Shown: one piece after another, positions 7,422-17,099 of the stretch
How the letters are laid out: every line of letters begins with the position of its first letter
How positions within the stretch are numbered: position 1 is the first letter of the stretch
Source of the DNA: Hyphomicrobiales bacterium
GTDB taxonomy: Bacteria > Pseudomonadota > Alphaproteobacteria > Rhizobiales > Rhizobiaceae
Assembly: GCA_900472605.1 (NCBI GenBank)
Contig: UCJD01000013.1
Span: 183,944 to 247,943 of the forward strand
Reading direction: 5' to 3'
DNA: 64,000 nt
Position numbers and translations under genes: made by a program
The notes under the pieces: model-generated
What the model was told of the DNA's origin: nothing
Databases searched by the model: none
The model's input: the letters and a program-made list of their open reading frames with translations, nothing else

Positions 7422-8305
7422 CCGAGTTCGGCCACCAGCCGCTCATTGTTCATCCGGATCGGCTCGCGCCACAGATAGCGCATCTCCTTCAATTCGCGCA
7501 TGAAGGTCACGAAGGGGGCCGCCAGCGGCACGACGAACCATGGAAACCCGCGCACCTTCACCCGCTTGCCTACGACGCGCCTGATCGCCTCGACCATCTG
7601 CTGCCCATCACGATCCCAGAAACCGTCCATGTGATAGACCGCGAAATCAGGCAGCCGGTCGCGGCGCTCGATCAACTGGACCATCGTTTCCGCCACGTCG
7701 GGCAGATAGGCCCACTGATGCCCAACGCCCTTACGCGCCGGGTTGGTCACGGCTAAGACGGGCTTGCCCGGGGTGATCATGCCCTGCGAGAACCAACTGT
7801 TTGCCGCCCCGGGGCCGAAGAAGTCGCCGGCCCGCACGATGATGACGGAAGCTCCGGCGCACGACGCCATCTCGAGCCGCTTCTCCATCTCGACGCGAAT
7901 ACCACCCTTCCTAGTCAGCGGATGCTGCGGGCTATCCTCACGGAGAATGGGAAACGCATCGGGTCCGAAATTATAGACCGTGCCCGGCAGCACGATCGTT
8001 GCCCCGACGGCCTTGGCGGCCGCAATCGTATTGTCGAGCATCGGCAGCACCAGCGTTTCCCAGTCGCGATAGCCGGGCGGATTGACGGCGTGCACGATCA
8101 GGCTTGCCCCTTGCGCTGCGGCCATCACATCGGCCGCGCTCATCGCGTCTCCCTGCACCCAGTCCAGCCCCGGCTCGGCGGCGCGCGCTTTCTCCACATT
8201 CCGGTTGAGCGCGCGGACATGCCAGCCGCGAGAGCCAAGCTTGCGGGCAACCGCGCCGCCAATACCACCGGTTGCTCCGAGAATAAGTGCGATCTGCTGT
8301 GTCAT
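7202..8305 (-). CDS. NAD(P)-binding epimerase/reductase, atypical SDR
   Basis: The open frame gives about 367 residues. A Rossmann fold starts with the glycine-rich GATGGIGGAVARKLGSRGW at the N-terminus and continues through IVHAVNPPGYRDWE and IIVRAGDFFGPGA, as in NAD-dependent epimerases and NmrA-like reductases. Starts at 8305 and 8308 are adjacent ATGs; 8305 has the better spacing to GGAG. Sequence of family character ends near VRTTLLSLGCLEGR; the last 45 or so residues are antisense to the APH-like gene and look like chance read-through. The LysR gene is divergent, 91 bp away, and probably controls this gene. The substrate is unknown. Confidence 0.8.
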   Translation of the reverse strand: MTQQIALILGATGGIGGAVARKLGSRGWHVRALNRNVEKARAAEPGLDWVQGDAMSAADVMAAAQGASLIVHAVNPPGYRDWETLVLPMLDNTIAAAKAVGATIVLPGTVYNFGPDAFPILREDSPQHPLTRKGGIRVEMEKRLEMASCAGASVIIVRAGDFFGPGAANSWFSQGMITPGKPVLAVTNPARKGVGHQWAYLPDVAETMVQLIERRDRLPDFAVYHMDGFWDRDGQQMVEAIRRVVGKRVKVRGFPWFVVPLAAPFVTFMRELKEMRYLWREPIRMNNERLVAELGYEPSTPIDDAVRTTLLSLGCLEGRMDGDVAGALAPRGWPWPSSASAMRATASGLCASAVEPSSRNQAAERPQ

Positions 8306-8339
8306 CATTGTCTCCATCCATTCGATGAAGTGATGATGC

Positions 8340-8389
8340 ATCTCAGAAGAGATAAACGAAATTGACGAAATCTGTATCTCATCTATACA
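8340..8389. promoter_or_regulatory. Candidate LysR operator between epimerase and lysR genes
   Basis: Two perfect inverted repeats lie in the 91 bp divergent gap: ATCTC-N4-GAGAT at 8340-8353 and TGTAT-N7-ATACA at 8373-8389. The second fits the LysR T-N11-A box and ends 7 bp before the lysR start, a place suited to autorepression and divergent activation. Confidence 0.5.
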
Positions 8390-8396
8390 TATTTGA

Positions 8397-9308
8397 ATGA
8401 CCGCAGAGCCAAGCTGGGATTTCTACCGCACACTTCTCGCCGTGCTTGACCATGGATCGCTTTCGGCCGCCGCCCGAGAACTCGGCCTGACGCAGCCGAC
8501 CATTGGCCGCCATATCAATGCCCTGGAAGAGATCGTCGGCACGCAGCTCTTCGTCCGCTCGCAGAGCGGCCTGATGCCGACCGAAGCCGCGCTCGAACTC
8601 AGACCCTATGCAGAAACATTGGCCTCGACCTCCGCCGCGCTCCTTCGCACCGCCTCCGGCCATCGCGACCGCGTCGCCGGGCCGGTCCGCATCAGCGCCA
8701 GCGAAGTGATTGGCGTCGAGGTGCTGCCCTCGATCCTGGCGCCGCTGATGGAGCAATACCCGGCGCTCGAGATCGAACTCTCCGCCTCCGACGCCGTCGA
8801 GGATCTGTTGAGCCGCGAAGCCGATATCGCCGTGCGCATGAGTGAGCCGACGCAGGACGCGCTGGTCGTGCGCCGCATCGGCGACATCCCGCTCGGCTTC
8901 CACGCCCATCGCCGCTATCTCGACCACCATGGCACGCCGCAAACGCTGGCCGATCTCGAAGGCCACCGCCTGATCGGCTTCGACCGGCGCACCGGCTATG
9001 TCAGGACGATGCTGAAACGCTACCCGACCTTCGCCGGCCTCACCTTCGGCTTCAAGGCCGACAGCACGCTGGCGCAGCTGGCGGCGATCCGGTCGGGATT
9101 GGGGATTGGGATGTGCCAGACGGGCCTGGCGGCCTCGAACCCGGATCTTGTGCACGTGCTGCCGCGGGCGTTTCAAATCCCGCTTGCGACCTGGGTGGTG
9201 ATGCACGAGGCCATCAGGACCTCTCCGCGCTACCGGGTTACTTTCGATGCGCTGGTCACGGGCCTGCTCGATTATATCAGGGAAGAAGCGCTCAGCCGTC
9301 GGGATTGA
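8397..9308 (+). CDS. LysR family transcriptional regulator
   Basis: A 303-residue regulator with an N-terminal winged HTH (FYRTLLAVLDHGSLSAAARE, LTQPTIGRHINALEE) and a substrate-binding effector domain (GPVRISASEVIGVEVLPSIL; DIAVRMSEPTQDALVVRRIG). It is divergent from the epimerase gene and shares its promoter region, the classic arrangement for a LysR protein that activates its neighbour in response to a metabolite. No close named homologue is recognised. A neighbouring inverted repeat at 8373-8389 is a candidate binding site. Confidence 0.88.
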   Translation: MTAEPSWDFYRTLLAVLDHGSLSAAARELGLTQPTIGRHINALEEIVGTQLFVRSQSGLMPTEAALELRPYAETLASTSAALLRTASGHRDRVAGPVRISASEVIGVEVLPSILAPLMEQYPALEIELSASDAVEDLLSREADIAVRMSEPTQDALVVRRIGDIPLGFHAHRRYLDHHGTPQTLADLEGHRLIGFDRRTGYVRTMLKRYPTFAGLTFGFKADSTLAQLAAIRSGLGIGMCQTGLAASNPDLVHVLPRAFQIPLATWVVMHEAIRTSPRYRVTFDALVTGLLDYIREEALSRRD

Positions 9309-9336
9309 CCCAAGGCGTCATAGAGAGCGCGATCAG

Positions 9337-9618
9337 TCATGCACGCGGCGACGTGGCGGGCTGGTGGGTCTTCCAGTTGCCGTCGACCACCTCGGTCTCC
9401 GGACGGTCGCCACCCTCGGCATATTCCTCGTGCCACTTGCCCTTGTCGTCCTGCCAGCTGATCTCGGCGGAATCGCCACCGACCTGCTGCTCGGCCGCCA
9501 CGATACGGGCCGCCTCAAGCGCTTCGGAATGTGTCGGGAAGGCCTCGGAATACACGTTTCCCAGCCGGTAGGCCCAGCCGCCATCGTGCTGGACGACTTC
9601 ATAGACCACCTTGACCAT
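9337..9618 (-). CDS. Small DUF2188-like protein
   Basis: A 93-residue soluble protein beginning MVKVVYEVVQHDGGWAYRL, with a YSEAFPTHSEALEAARIVA segment and a charged, tryptophan-containing C-terminus. The pattern (strand-strand-helix with a W at GGWAYR) is that of DUF2188 proteins, small proteins of unknown function common in rhizobia. The ATG at 9618 follows GAGGAG at good spacing; a GTG 9 bp upstream is less likely. It is convergent with the LysR gene. Confidence 0.7.
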   Translation of the reverse strand: MVKVVYEVVQHDGGWAYRLGNVYSEAFPTHSEALEAARIVAAEQQVGGDSAEISWQDDKGKWHEEYAEGGDRPETEVVDGNWKTHQPATSPRA

Positions 9619-9793
9619 GCACTTCACTCCTCTTCTGCCTGTTCAACATCAGGAGCCAACGGGATTGAAGCCCGTTCCGCGCGGTGCCGTTTGGCAAAAA
9701 GACGAGAGGCGCCGCGACATGCTTCCGGCTGACCGATGAGGCAGTATTCCATTAAATGCCCGAGACTGCAAACCTGCCCCGCGCAATCGCCGA

Positions 9794-9836
9794 CTTGATA
9801 TGTGAAATCATCGCCTTAGACTTGATACGTGAATCA
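9794..9836 (+). promoter_or_regulatory. Direct repeat and promoter before the ChaA-type gene
   Basis: The element cttgataYgtgaa(a)tca occurs at 9794-9810 and again at 9821-9836, 27 bp apart. A TTGATA (9795-9800) and TAGACT (9817-9822) with a 16 bp spacer form a possible sigma-70 promoter within it. The repeats could be an operator; no protein can be assigned. Confidence 0.4.
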
Positions 9837-9852
9837 AGATCGGAGCTCGACG

Positions 9853-10950
9853 TTGGGAATTGTGTCACGCCTTAAAACCGAACGGTACCTGCTGATAGCG
9901 ATCGCCGTCGGCGTGGCAGCCTTCCTGTCGGAACACGCGATCATGGAGATGGGTCAGGGTGCGGCACTCATCGCGGCCGCCGCCCTCGTCGGCACCATCG
10001 TGCTCGCCTCCATGCGCGTCGCCCATCACGCCGAGATCCTCGCCATCAAGGTCGGCGATCCCTACGGAACGATGATCCTGACGCTCTCGGCGGTCGCCGT
10101 CGAGGTAATCATCCTCGCGATCATGATGTCAGGCGAAAGCTCGCCGACGCTGGTGCGCGACACGATTTATTCCGCGCTAATGCTCGACATCAACGGCATT
10201 CTCGGCCTCGCCGCCCTGCTCGGCGGGCTGAAGCACGGCGAGCAGCCCTATAACGACAACTCCGGCAAGACCTACGGCGTCATGATCCTGACGGCGATCG
10301 GCATATCGATGATCGTCCCGGAATTCGTGCCCGACGATAAATGGCACTACTATTCGATGTTCACCATCGTCGCGATGATCGCGCTCTACGGCCTGTTCCT
10401 GCGCATGCAGGTTGGCCAGCACAGCTATTTCTTCAGCTACAGCTATTCCCGCGACGACCGCAAAGCCGAGGGATCGGAGGATCATGGTGCCGAAGGATCG
10501 ACCATCGAGTCGATCGCCACCATCGTCGTCGGTGTCGTGATCATCGGCGTGCTCGCCGAATTCATGTCCGCCTTCATGAACGACGGCCTGAAGGGCACTG
10601 GTGCGCCAATCGGTCTGGCAGCCCTCGTCGTCGCCACCATTTCCGCCGCCCCGGAAATCCTCACCGCTCTCCGCGCAGCCTTGAAAAACCGCATGCAGGC
10701 TACCGTCAACATCGCCATGGGAGCGTCGCTGTCCACCGTCATCCTCACCGTTCCCGTCATGGAGGGCATCGCGCTCTACACTGGCCAGCCCTTCATCATG
10801 GCGATGACGCCGGTGCAGACGGTGATGGTGGCGATCACCCTGATTGCTGCAGCGATCAACCTCAACGACGGCGAGACCAACGCCATTGAGGGCATGACCC
10901 ACTTCATCCTCTTCGCGACATTCCTGATGCTGACGGGGCTGGGACTGTGA
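9853..10950 (+). CDS. chaA: Calcium/sodium:proton antiporter, ChaA type
   Basis: An inner-membrane antiporter of the CaCA superfamily with about 11 hydrophobic segments. Two acidic repeat motifs are visible: HHAEILAIKVGDPYGTMILTLSAVAVEV in the first half and the matching VVATISAAPEILTALRAAL in the second. The residues between the halves are charged and cytoplasmic (YSRDDRKAEGSEDHGAEGS). ChaA exports Ca2+, Na+ and in some bacteria K+ in exchange for H+. I prefer the TTG at 9853, 7 nt after GGAG; a GTG at 9829 would add 8 residues but sits at the predicted transcription start. The gene is monocistronic, with a direct repeat upstream. Confidence 0.88.
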   Translation: MGIVSRLKTERYLLIAIAVGVAAFLSEHAIMEMGQGAALIAAAALVGTIVLASMRVAHHAEILAIKVGDPYGTMILTLSAVAVEVIILAIMMSGESSPTLVRDTIYSALMLDINGILGLAALLGGLKHGEQPYNDNSGKTYGVMILTAIGISMIVPEFVPDDKWHYYSMFTIVAMIALYGLFLRMQVGQHSYFFSYSYSRDDRKAEGSEDHGAEGSTIESIATIVVGVVIIGVLAEFMSAFMNDGLKGTGAPIGLAALVVATISAAPEILTALRAALKNRMQATVNIAMGASLSTVILTVPVMEGIALYTGQPFIMAMTPVQTVMVAITLIAAAINLNDGETNAIEGMTHFILFATFLMLTGLGL

Positions 10951-11058
10951 TGGCAACTACGGCTGCAGACGGCGATAGGACTCCAAAATCATCCGCTTAC
11001 GGCAGTAAATTGAATCAACCTGCGAGCGGCGCGCACCACGCGTTACCGCCCTGACAGA

Positions 11059-12213
11059 TCAGGCGGCAGCCTTTCCGGGCGTACCAAACAGCACGGCCCG
11101 ATTTCGCCCGGTATCCTTGGCGATGTAAAGCGCAGCATCGGCCATCTTCAGCAGGTCGCTCCACGAATGCGCGGTGTCCTTGCTGGTCGCAACGCCGATA
11201 CTGACGGTCAGCGGCACGCGCTGGCCGTTACTATCAACCACCAACTCGCGCACGCTATCGACCAGTCGCTCGGCCGCCGCCATCGCTTCTGCGGCATTGG
11301 TCTTCGGCAGATACGCCGCGAACTCCTCGCCGCCTAAACGGGCAAAACTGCCGCCATTACGCAGGTTGCTCTGGATCGTTCTCGCGAAGCTGATGAGCAC
11401 CTGATCGCCCGTGTCATGACCAAAGCGATCGTTGACCTGCTTGAACAGATCGAGGTCCATCAGCAGCAGCGCGTCATCCGGTTTGATCACCCGCGGCATC
11501 CGCGAGGTGAACCAACGGCGATTGCCGACGCCGGTGAGGATGTCGGTATCAGCCGCATGCCGCAACTCCGCCTCGGCCCGCTCCTTGACGAGAATGATCA
11601 CGAACAGGGCGATGGCGAAATGGCAGATGATCCTGAGGAAGAAAGCCCAACGCGGTGTCAGCGGCGTCAACGTGGGCGCGATCATGGCGAAGACCACGAG
11701 AAGCGCCAGCAGCGAACCGATTGCGATGACCACGGAAAGCAGCAGCCGCACAGGCAGCCGCTCCGGCCTGCGATCGGCGATCACGCCGGCAGCCGATGCG
11801 GCAAGCGACAGGAACGACATGGAATTGGAGATGCCGCCGCGAAGCTCGTCATCGAGATAGAACTTCGTGATCGCCGCAACCGCCACCAAAACGGCAGGAA
11901 CGGTCAGAGCAAGCCAGTCGGCAAGGCGCTGCCGGCCACTGCTGAGCCTGCGCATGCCGATCCAGAAAAAGGCATAGCCAATGAGGCCGAACCCGAACGT
12001 CCCGAGCGTCCAGATCTCATGCGGCAGAATTGCGCGGTCACCCAGTCCCGCCATGGTCGATGAAAGTGCAAGCGACAGGAACGCGGTCGCCAGGATCCCA
12101 AGCCCTTCGCCACGCCGGGATTGCCAGCGTGCATAGAGAAAGCACAGAGCGCCGACAAGGAAAGAGCATTGGTGCAGCAGCAGCACCGTGGCGAGATCGA
12201 GTTGAATGGTCAT
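11059..12213 (-). CDS. Membrane-bound diguanylate cyclase (GGDEF)
   Basis: A 384-residue protein: six or more hydrophobic segments in residues 1-210, then a GGDEF domain from about 220 (DTDILTGVGNRRWF) to 375. The active-site motif is intact as RLGGEEF, so it should make c-di-GMP from two GTP at the membrane. The inhibitory RxxD site is degenerate (RNGG), which suggests weak or no product inhibition. No known sensory domain is recognised in the membrane part. It is convergent with the ChaA-type gene and stands alone. Confidence 0.88.
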   Translation of the reverse strand: MTIQLDLATVLLLHQCSFLVGALCFLYARWQSRRGEGLGILATAFLSLALSSTMAGLGDRAILPHEIWTLGTFGFGLIGYAFFWIGMRRLSSGRQRLADWLALTVPAVLVAVAAITKFYLDDELRGGISNSMSFLSLAASAAGVIADRRPERLPVRLLLSVVIAIGSLLALLVVFAMIAPTLTPLTPRWAFFLRIICHFAIALFVIILVKERAEAELRHAADTDILTGVGNRRWFTSRMPRVIKPDDALLLMDLDLFKQVNDRFGHDTGDQVLISFARTIQSNLRNGGSFARLGGEEFAAYLPKTNAAEAMAAAERLVDSVRELVVDSNGQRVPLTVSIGVATSKDTAHSWSDLLKMADAALYIAKDTGRNRAVLFGTPGKAAA

Positions 12214-12305
12214 GATACCGGGAAATGAAATTCTGAAAAAGCAGGCAGAGACATAGGTGACAGTAATTAGCGCTTTTTAAATGGCAGGCCTCGAAACGTA
12301 CCCCT

Positions 12306-12335
12306 AACAAAAAACCCGCCGTCGCCGGCGGGTTT
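12306..12335 (-). terminator. Terminator after aspartate aminotransferase
   Basis: Read on the minus strand, AAACCCGCC/GGCGGGTTT with a GGCGAC loop runs into TTTTTTG. It lies 20 bp after the aminotransferase stop. Confidence 0.88.
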
Positions 12336-12354
12336 GATCATTGGTTGTTAAAGC

Positions 12355-13897
<1,543 letters not shown>

Positions 13898-16249
13898 ATG
13901 TTTCTGGAAGATGAAGTCACCATCAGGCGGCTGCGCGCCGGCCGCGTTTCCATATCATTGCTGATCGCATTCGTGGCCTTTGCCGCGTCGATTCTCGTCA
14001 CCTCGGGGCTCGTTACCGCGGCCTACGCGGCAGAAGAGCCCGCGCAAAAGCCGCAACAGCTCGCCGGCCTTGTCAGGCCGAACGACGTCAACAGCGGCTC
14101 CCTGCTCTTTCCCGCCAAGGAGCCCGGCTTCTTCGTCGAGGCGCCGCGCCTCAAGACCGATGTCGAGATGGATGTCACCGGCCCCATCGCCCGCGTCAAG
14201 GTGACCCAGCGTTTCGAGAACCCGAGCAAGGGCTGGGTCGAAGGCACCTATGTCTTCCCGCTCCCGGAGAATTCCGCCGTCGACGTCCTGAAGATGCAGA
14301 TCGGCGACCGCTTCATCGAGGGCCAGATCAAGCCGCGTCAGGAAGCCCGCGAAATCTACGAGCAGGCCAAGGCCGAGGGCAAGAAAACGGCGCTGCTCGA
14401 GCAGCAGCGTCCCAACATCTTCACCAACCAGGTCGCCAATATCGGCCCCGGCGAAACCATCGTCGTGCAGATCGAATATCAGCAGACGGTGCACCAATCC
14501 GGCGGCGAATTCTCGCTGCGCTTCCCGATGGTCGTAGCGCCCCGCTACAATCCGGCGCCGATCGTCCAGACCGTCGAGTTCAACAACGGCGCCGGCTTCG
14601 CCGTCCCAAGCGATCCGGTCGAAAACCGCGACAAGATCGAAGCGCCTGTGCTCGATCCACGCGAAAACGCCAGGATCAATCCGGTCGCGTTGACGGTCAA
14701 CCTCAAGGCGGGCTTCCCGCTCGGCGACGTCAAATCCTCGTTTCACGATGTCGATATCAAGCAGGATGGCGACCAGAACCGCGTGATCGCTCTCAAGGGC
14801 GACACCGTCCCCGCCGACAAGGATTTCGAACTCACCTGGAAGGCAGCTCCCGGCAAGACGCCGAGCGCCGGCCTGTTTCGCGAAGTGCGCGACGGAAAGA
14901 CTTATCTCCTCGCCTTCGTCACTCCGCCGGCGACGCCCGACACATCCACCGCGTCCGCCAAGCGCGAGGTTGTCTTCGTCATCGACAATTCCGGCTCAAT
15001 GTCCGGCCCCTCGATCGAGCAGGCCAAGCAGAGCCTGGCGCTCGCCATCTCCCGCCTCAATCCGGAAGATCGCTTCAACGTCATCCGTTTCGACGACACG
15101 ATGACGGACTATTTCAACGGCCTCGTCGCCGCCTCCCCCGACAATCGCGAAAAGGCGATCGCTTACGTCCGGGGCCTCACGGCCGACGGCGGCACCGAGA
15201 TGCTTCCCGCGCTGCAGGCCGCCCTGCGAAATCAGGGCGCTGTCGCCGCAGGCGCGTTGCGCCAGGTGGTCTTCCTGACGGACGGCGCAATCGGCAACGA
15301 ACAGCAGTTGTTCACCGAGATCGCCCAGAACCGCGGCGACGCCCGCGTCTTCACCGTCGGCATCGGCTCGGCGCCCAACTCCTACTTCATGACCAAGGCC
15401 GCCGAGATGGGCCGAGGCACCTTCACCCAGATCGGCTCCACCGACCAGATCGCCACGCGAATGGCCGAACTGTTCCAGAAGCTGCAGAACCCCGCGATGA
15501 CCGATATCGCGGCGACCTTCGAAGACGCCAAGGCCGAGGATATCACCCCCAACCCGATGCCCGACCTCTACACCGGCGAACCCGTGGTGCTGACCGCCGA
15601 ACTGCCGAACACCAGGCCGACAGGCAAGCTGCAGATCACAGGCAAGACGGGCGCCCAGCCCTGGCGTGTCGAGATGGATATCGCCAATACCGCCGATGGC
15701 CAGGGCATTTCCAAGCTCTGGGCGCGCCGCAAGATCGATGATCTCGAGGCCCGCGCCTATGAGCGGCAGGACCCGACGGCGCTCGACAAGGACGTCGAGA
15801 CCGTGGCGCTTGCCCACCACCTCGTCTCGCGCATGACCAGCCTCGTCGCCGTCGACGTTACCGCGTCGCGCCCATCCGACAAGTCCTTGGATCAGACCAA
15901 GCTGCCGCTCAACCTCCCCGACGGCTGGGACTTCGAAAAAGTCTTCGGCGACACCGCCCCTGCCCCGCAGGCACCTTCAGGGAACGGACCCGACCACGCC
16001 ATGGCCGCCCCGCTGCAGCAGGTAGCCGAGCTTGCGGAAACCCGCATGGCGGCGGCCCCGACGCCCAAGGCCGCCAGCCTCATCGCTCAACGATCGGCCT
16101 CGATCCAGCTGCCGCAAACCGCCACACGCGCCGACGAGCAGATCGCCCGTGGCGTGACGATGATGGTCCTGGCGCTGGTGGCCGCAAGTGGTCTGATGGC
16201 GTGGAGGCGCCGCAGCGCCACGGCAGGAGGATCCCGCGATGGCAACTAG
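13898..16249 (+). CDS. VIT/VWA-domain sortase target protein
   Basis: A 783-residue exported protein. An N-terminal hydrophobic segment (about residues 18-43, ending AAYAAEE) is the signal. A VIT domain follows at about 60-190 (VKVTQRFENPSKGWVEGTYVFPL...), then a VWA domain from about 345 whose MIDAS motif is DNSGSMS. The C-terminus is a sorting signal: LPQTA at 738-742, a hydrophobic helix at about 752-768, and an RRR tail. This is the architecture of the marine proteobacterial sortase target family (TIGR03788). The gene overlaps the sortase gene by 11 bp. GAGGG precedes the ATG. Its ligand and its attachment point in the Gram-negative envelope are unknown. Confidence 0.88.
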   Translation: MFLEDEVTIRRLRAGRVSISLLIAFVAFAASILVTSGLVTAAYAAEEPAQKPQQLAGLVRPNDVNSGSLLFPAKEPGFFVEAPRLKTDVEMDVTGPIARVKVTQRFENPSKGWVEGTYVFPLPENSAVDVLKMQIGDRFIEGQIKPRQEAREIYEQAKAEGKKTALLEQQRPNIFTNQVANIGPGETIVVQIEYQQTVHQSGGEFSLRFPMVVAPRYNPAPIVQTVEFNNGAGFAVPSDPVENRDKIEAPVLDPRENARINPVALTVNLKAGFPLGDVKSSFHDVDIKQDGDQNRVIALKGDTVPADKDFELTWKAAPGKTPSAGLFREVRDGKTYLLAFVTPPATPDTSTASAKREVVFVIDNSGSMSGPSIEQAKQSLALAISRLNPEDRFNVIRFDDTMTDYFNGLVAASPDNREKAIAYVRGLTADGGTEMLPALQAALRNQGAVAAGALRQVVFLTDGAIGNEQQLFTEIAQNRGDARVFTVGIGSAPNSYFMTKAAEMGRGTFTQIGSTDQIATRMAELFQKLQNPAMTDIAATFEDAKAEDITPNPMPDLYTGEPVVLTAELPNTRPTGKLQITGKTGAQPWRVEMDIANTADGQGISKLWARRKIDDLEARAYERQDPTALDKDVETVALAHHLVSRMTSLVAVDVTASRPSDKSLDQTKLPLNLPDGWDFEKVFGDTAPAPQAPSGNGPDHAMAAPLQQVAELAETRMAAAPTPKAASLIAQRSASIQLPQTATRADEQIARGVTMMVLALVAASGLMAWRRRSATAGGSRDGN

Positions 16250-17018
16250 GACGCACAGCCCGGGCGGATACGCTGGCCCTGACGAATTCGGAGCTCTACC
16301 CACCTACCTGGAACTCGCCATGGCTACCGCCGCCGCCACGGCCCACGAAAACGCCGGAGCGCCGAAGGCCCTACCCCGCCTGCCACGTCTCTCAACGGTC
16401 GAGAAGGTGATCGCCGTCGGCATCGCCATTCTCGCGCTCTACGGTATGGTCCTGATCGGCGATGGCATCTATATCAAGGCGAAGGCGCAGTTATCGCAGT
16501 TCCTGCTGGCGCGCGCCTTTGCGGCCGAGCTGCGCGGCGAGGATGCAAAGCCCTGGCCCTGGGCCGACTTCACCACCGAGGCGAAAGTGAGCGCCCCTCG
16601 CCTGGGCAAGCAGGCCATTGTCCTCGCCGGTGCATCAGGCGAAGCGCTCGCCTTCGGCCCGGCCTGGCTTACCAACACGCCGCAGCCGGGCGACGAGGGC
16701 ACATCCGTCATCGCCGCGCACCGCGACACGCATTTTCGCTGGTTGAAGGACGTCAAGCCCGGCGATGAGATCGAGGTCACGCGCCGCGACGGCGAACGAC
16801 TGGTGTTCAGGGCAGGCGAAGGCCGCGTCGTCTCCTGGGACAATAATGGTATCGATCCGGCAGCGCATGGCCATAACCTCGTACTGGCAACCTGCTGGCC
16901 CTTCGGCGCCACTGCACGCGGGTCGCTCCGCTATATCGTCGAGGCCGAACTCGTCGACACGAGAACGACCGGTTCCGTTCAAGGCCAAAACACAATGCCG
17001 TTATCCCCCACCCTTTGA
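16239..17018 (+). CDS. Class GN (Gram-negative) sortase
   Basis: A 259-residue membrane-anchored transpeptidase. One hydrophobic segment at about 55-75 is followed by a sortase barrel with the catalytic triad in place: H161 in AAHRDTH, C219 in LATCWPFG and R231 in SLRYIVE. It matches the proteobacterial class GN sortases (TIGR03784), which are found beside a VIT/VWA target with a sorting motif, exactly as here. The enzyme should cleave the LPQTA of the preceding protein between T and A and join it to an amine acceptor in the envelope. AGGAGG lies 7-8 nt before the ATG. The 48-residue cytoplasmic N-terminus has no recognised domain. Confidence 0.88.
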   Translation: MATRTHSPGGYAGPDEFGALPTYLELAMATAAATAHENAGAPKALPRLPRLSTVEKVIAVGIAILALYGMVLIGDGIYIKAKAQLSQFLLARAFAAELRGEDAKPWPWADFTTEAKVSAPRLGKQAIVLAGASGEALAFGPAWLTNTPQPGDEGTSVIAAHRDTHFRWLKDVKPGDEIEVTRRDGERLVFRAGEGRVVSWDNNGIDPAAHGHNLVLATCWPFGATARGSLRYIVEAELVDTRTTGSVQGQNTMPLSPTL

Positions 17019-17099
17019 GGGTTGAACCAATGCGCTTGCTCCTCCAAGTCTCAGGCAGCCATTGTGGATTGGTATTTTTGGCTTGGCATCGGGGGATGG

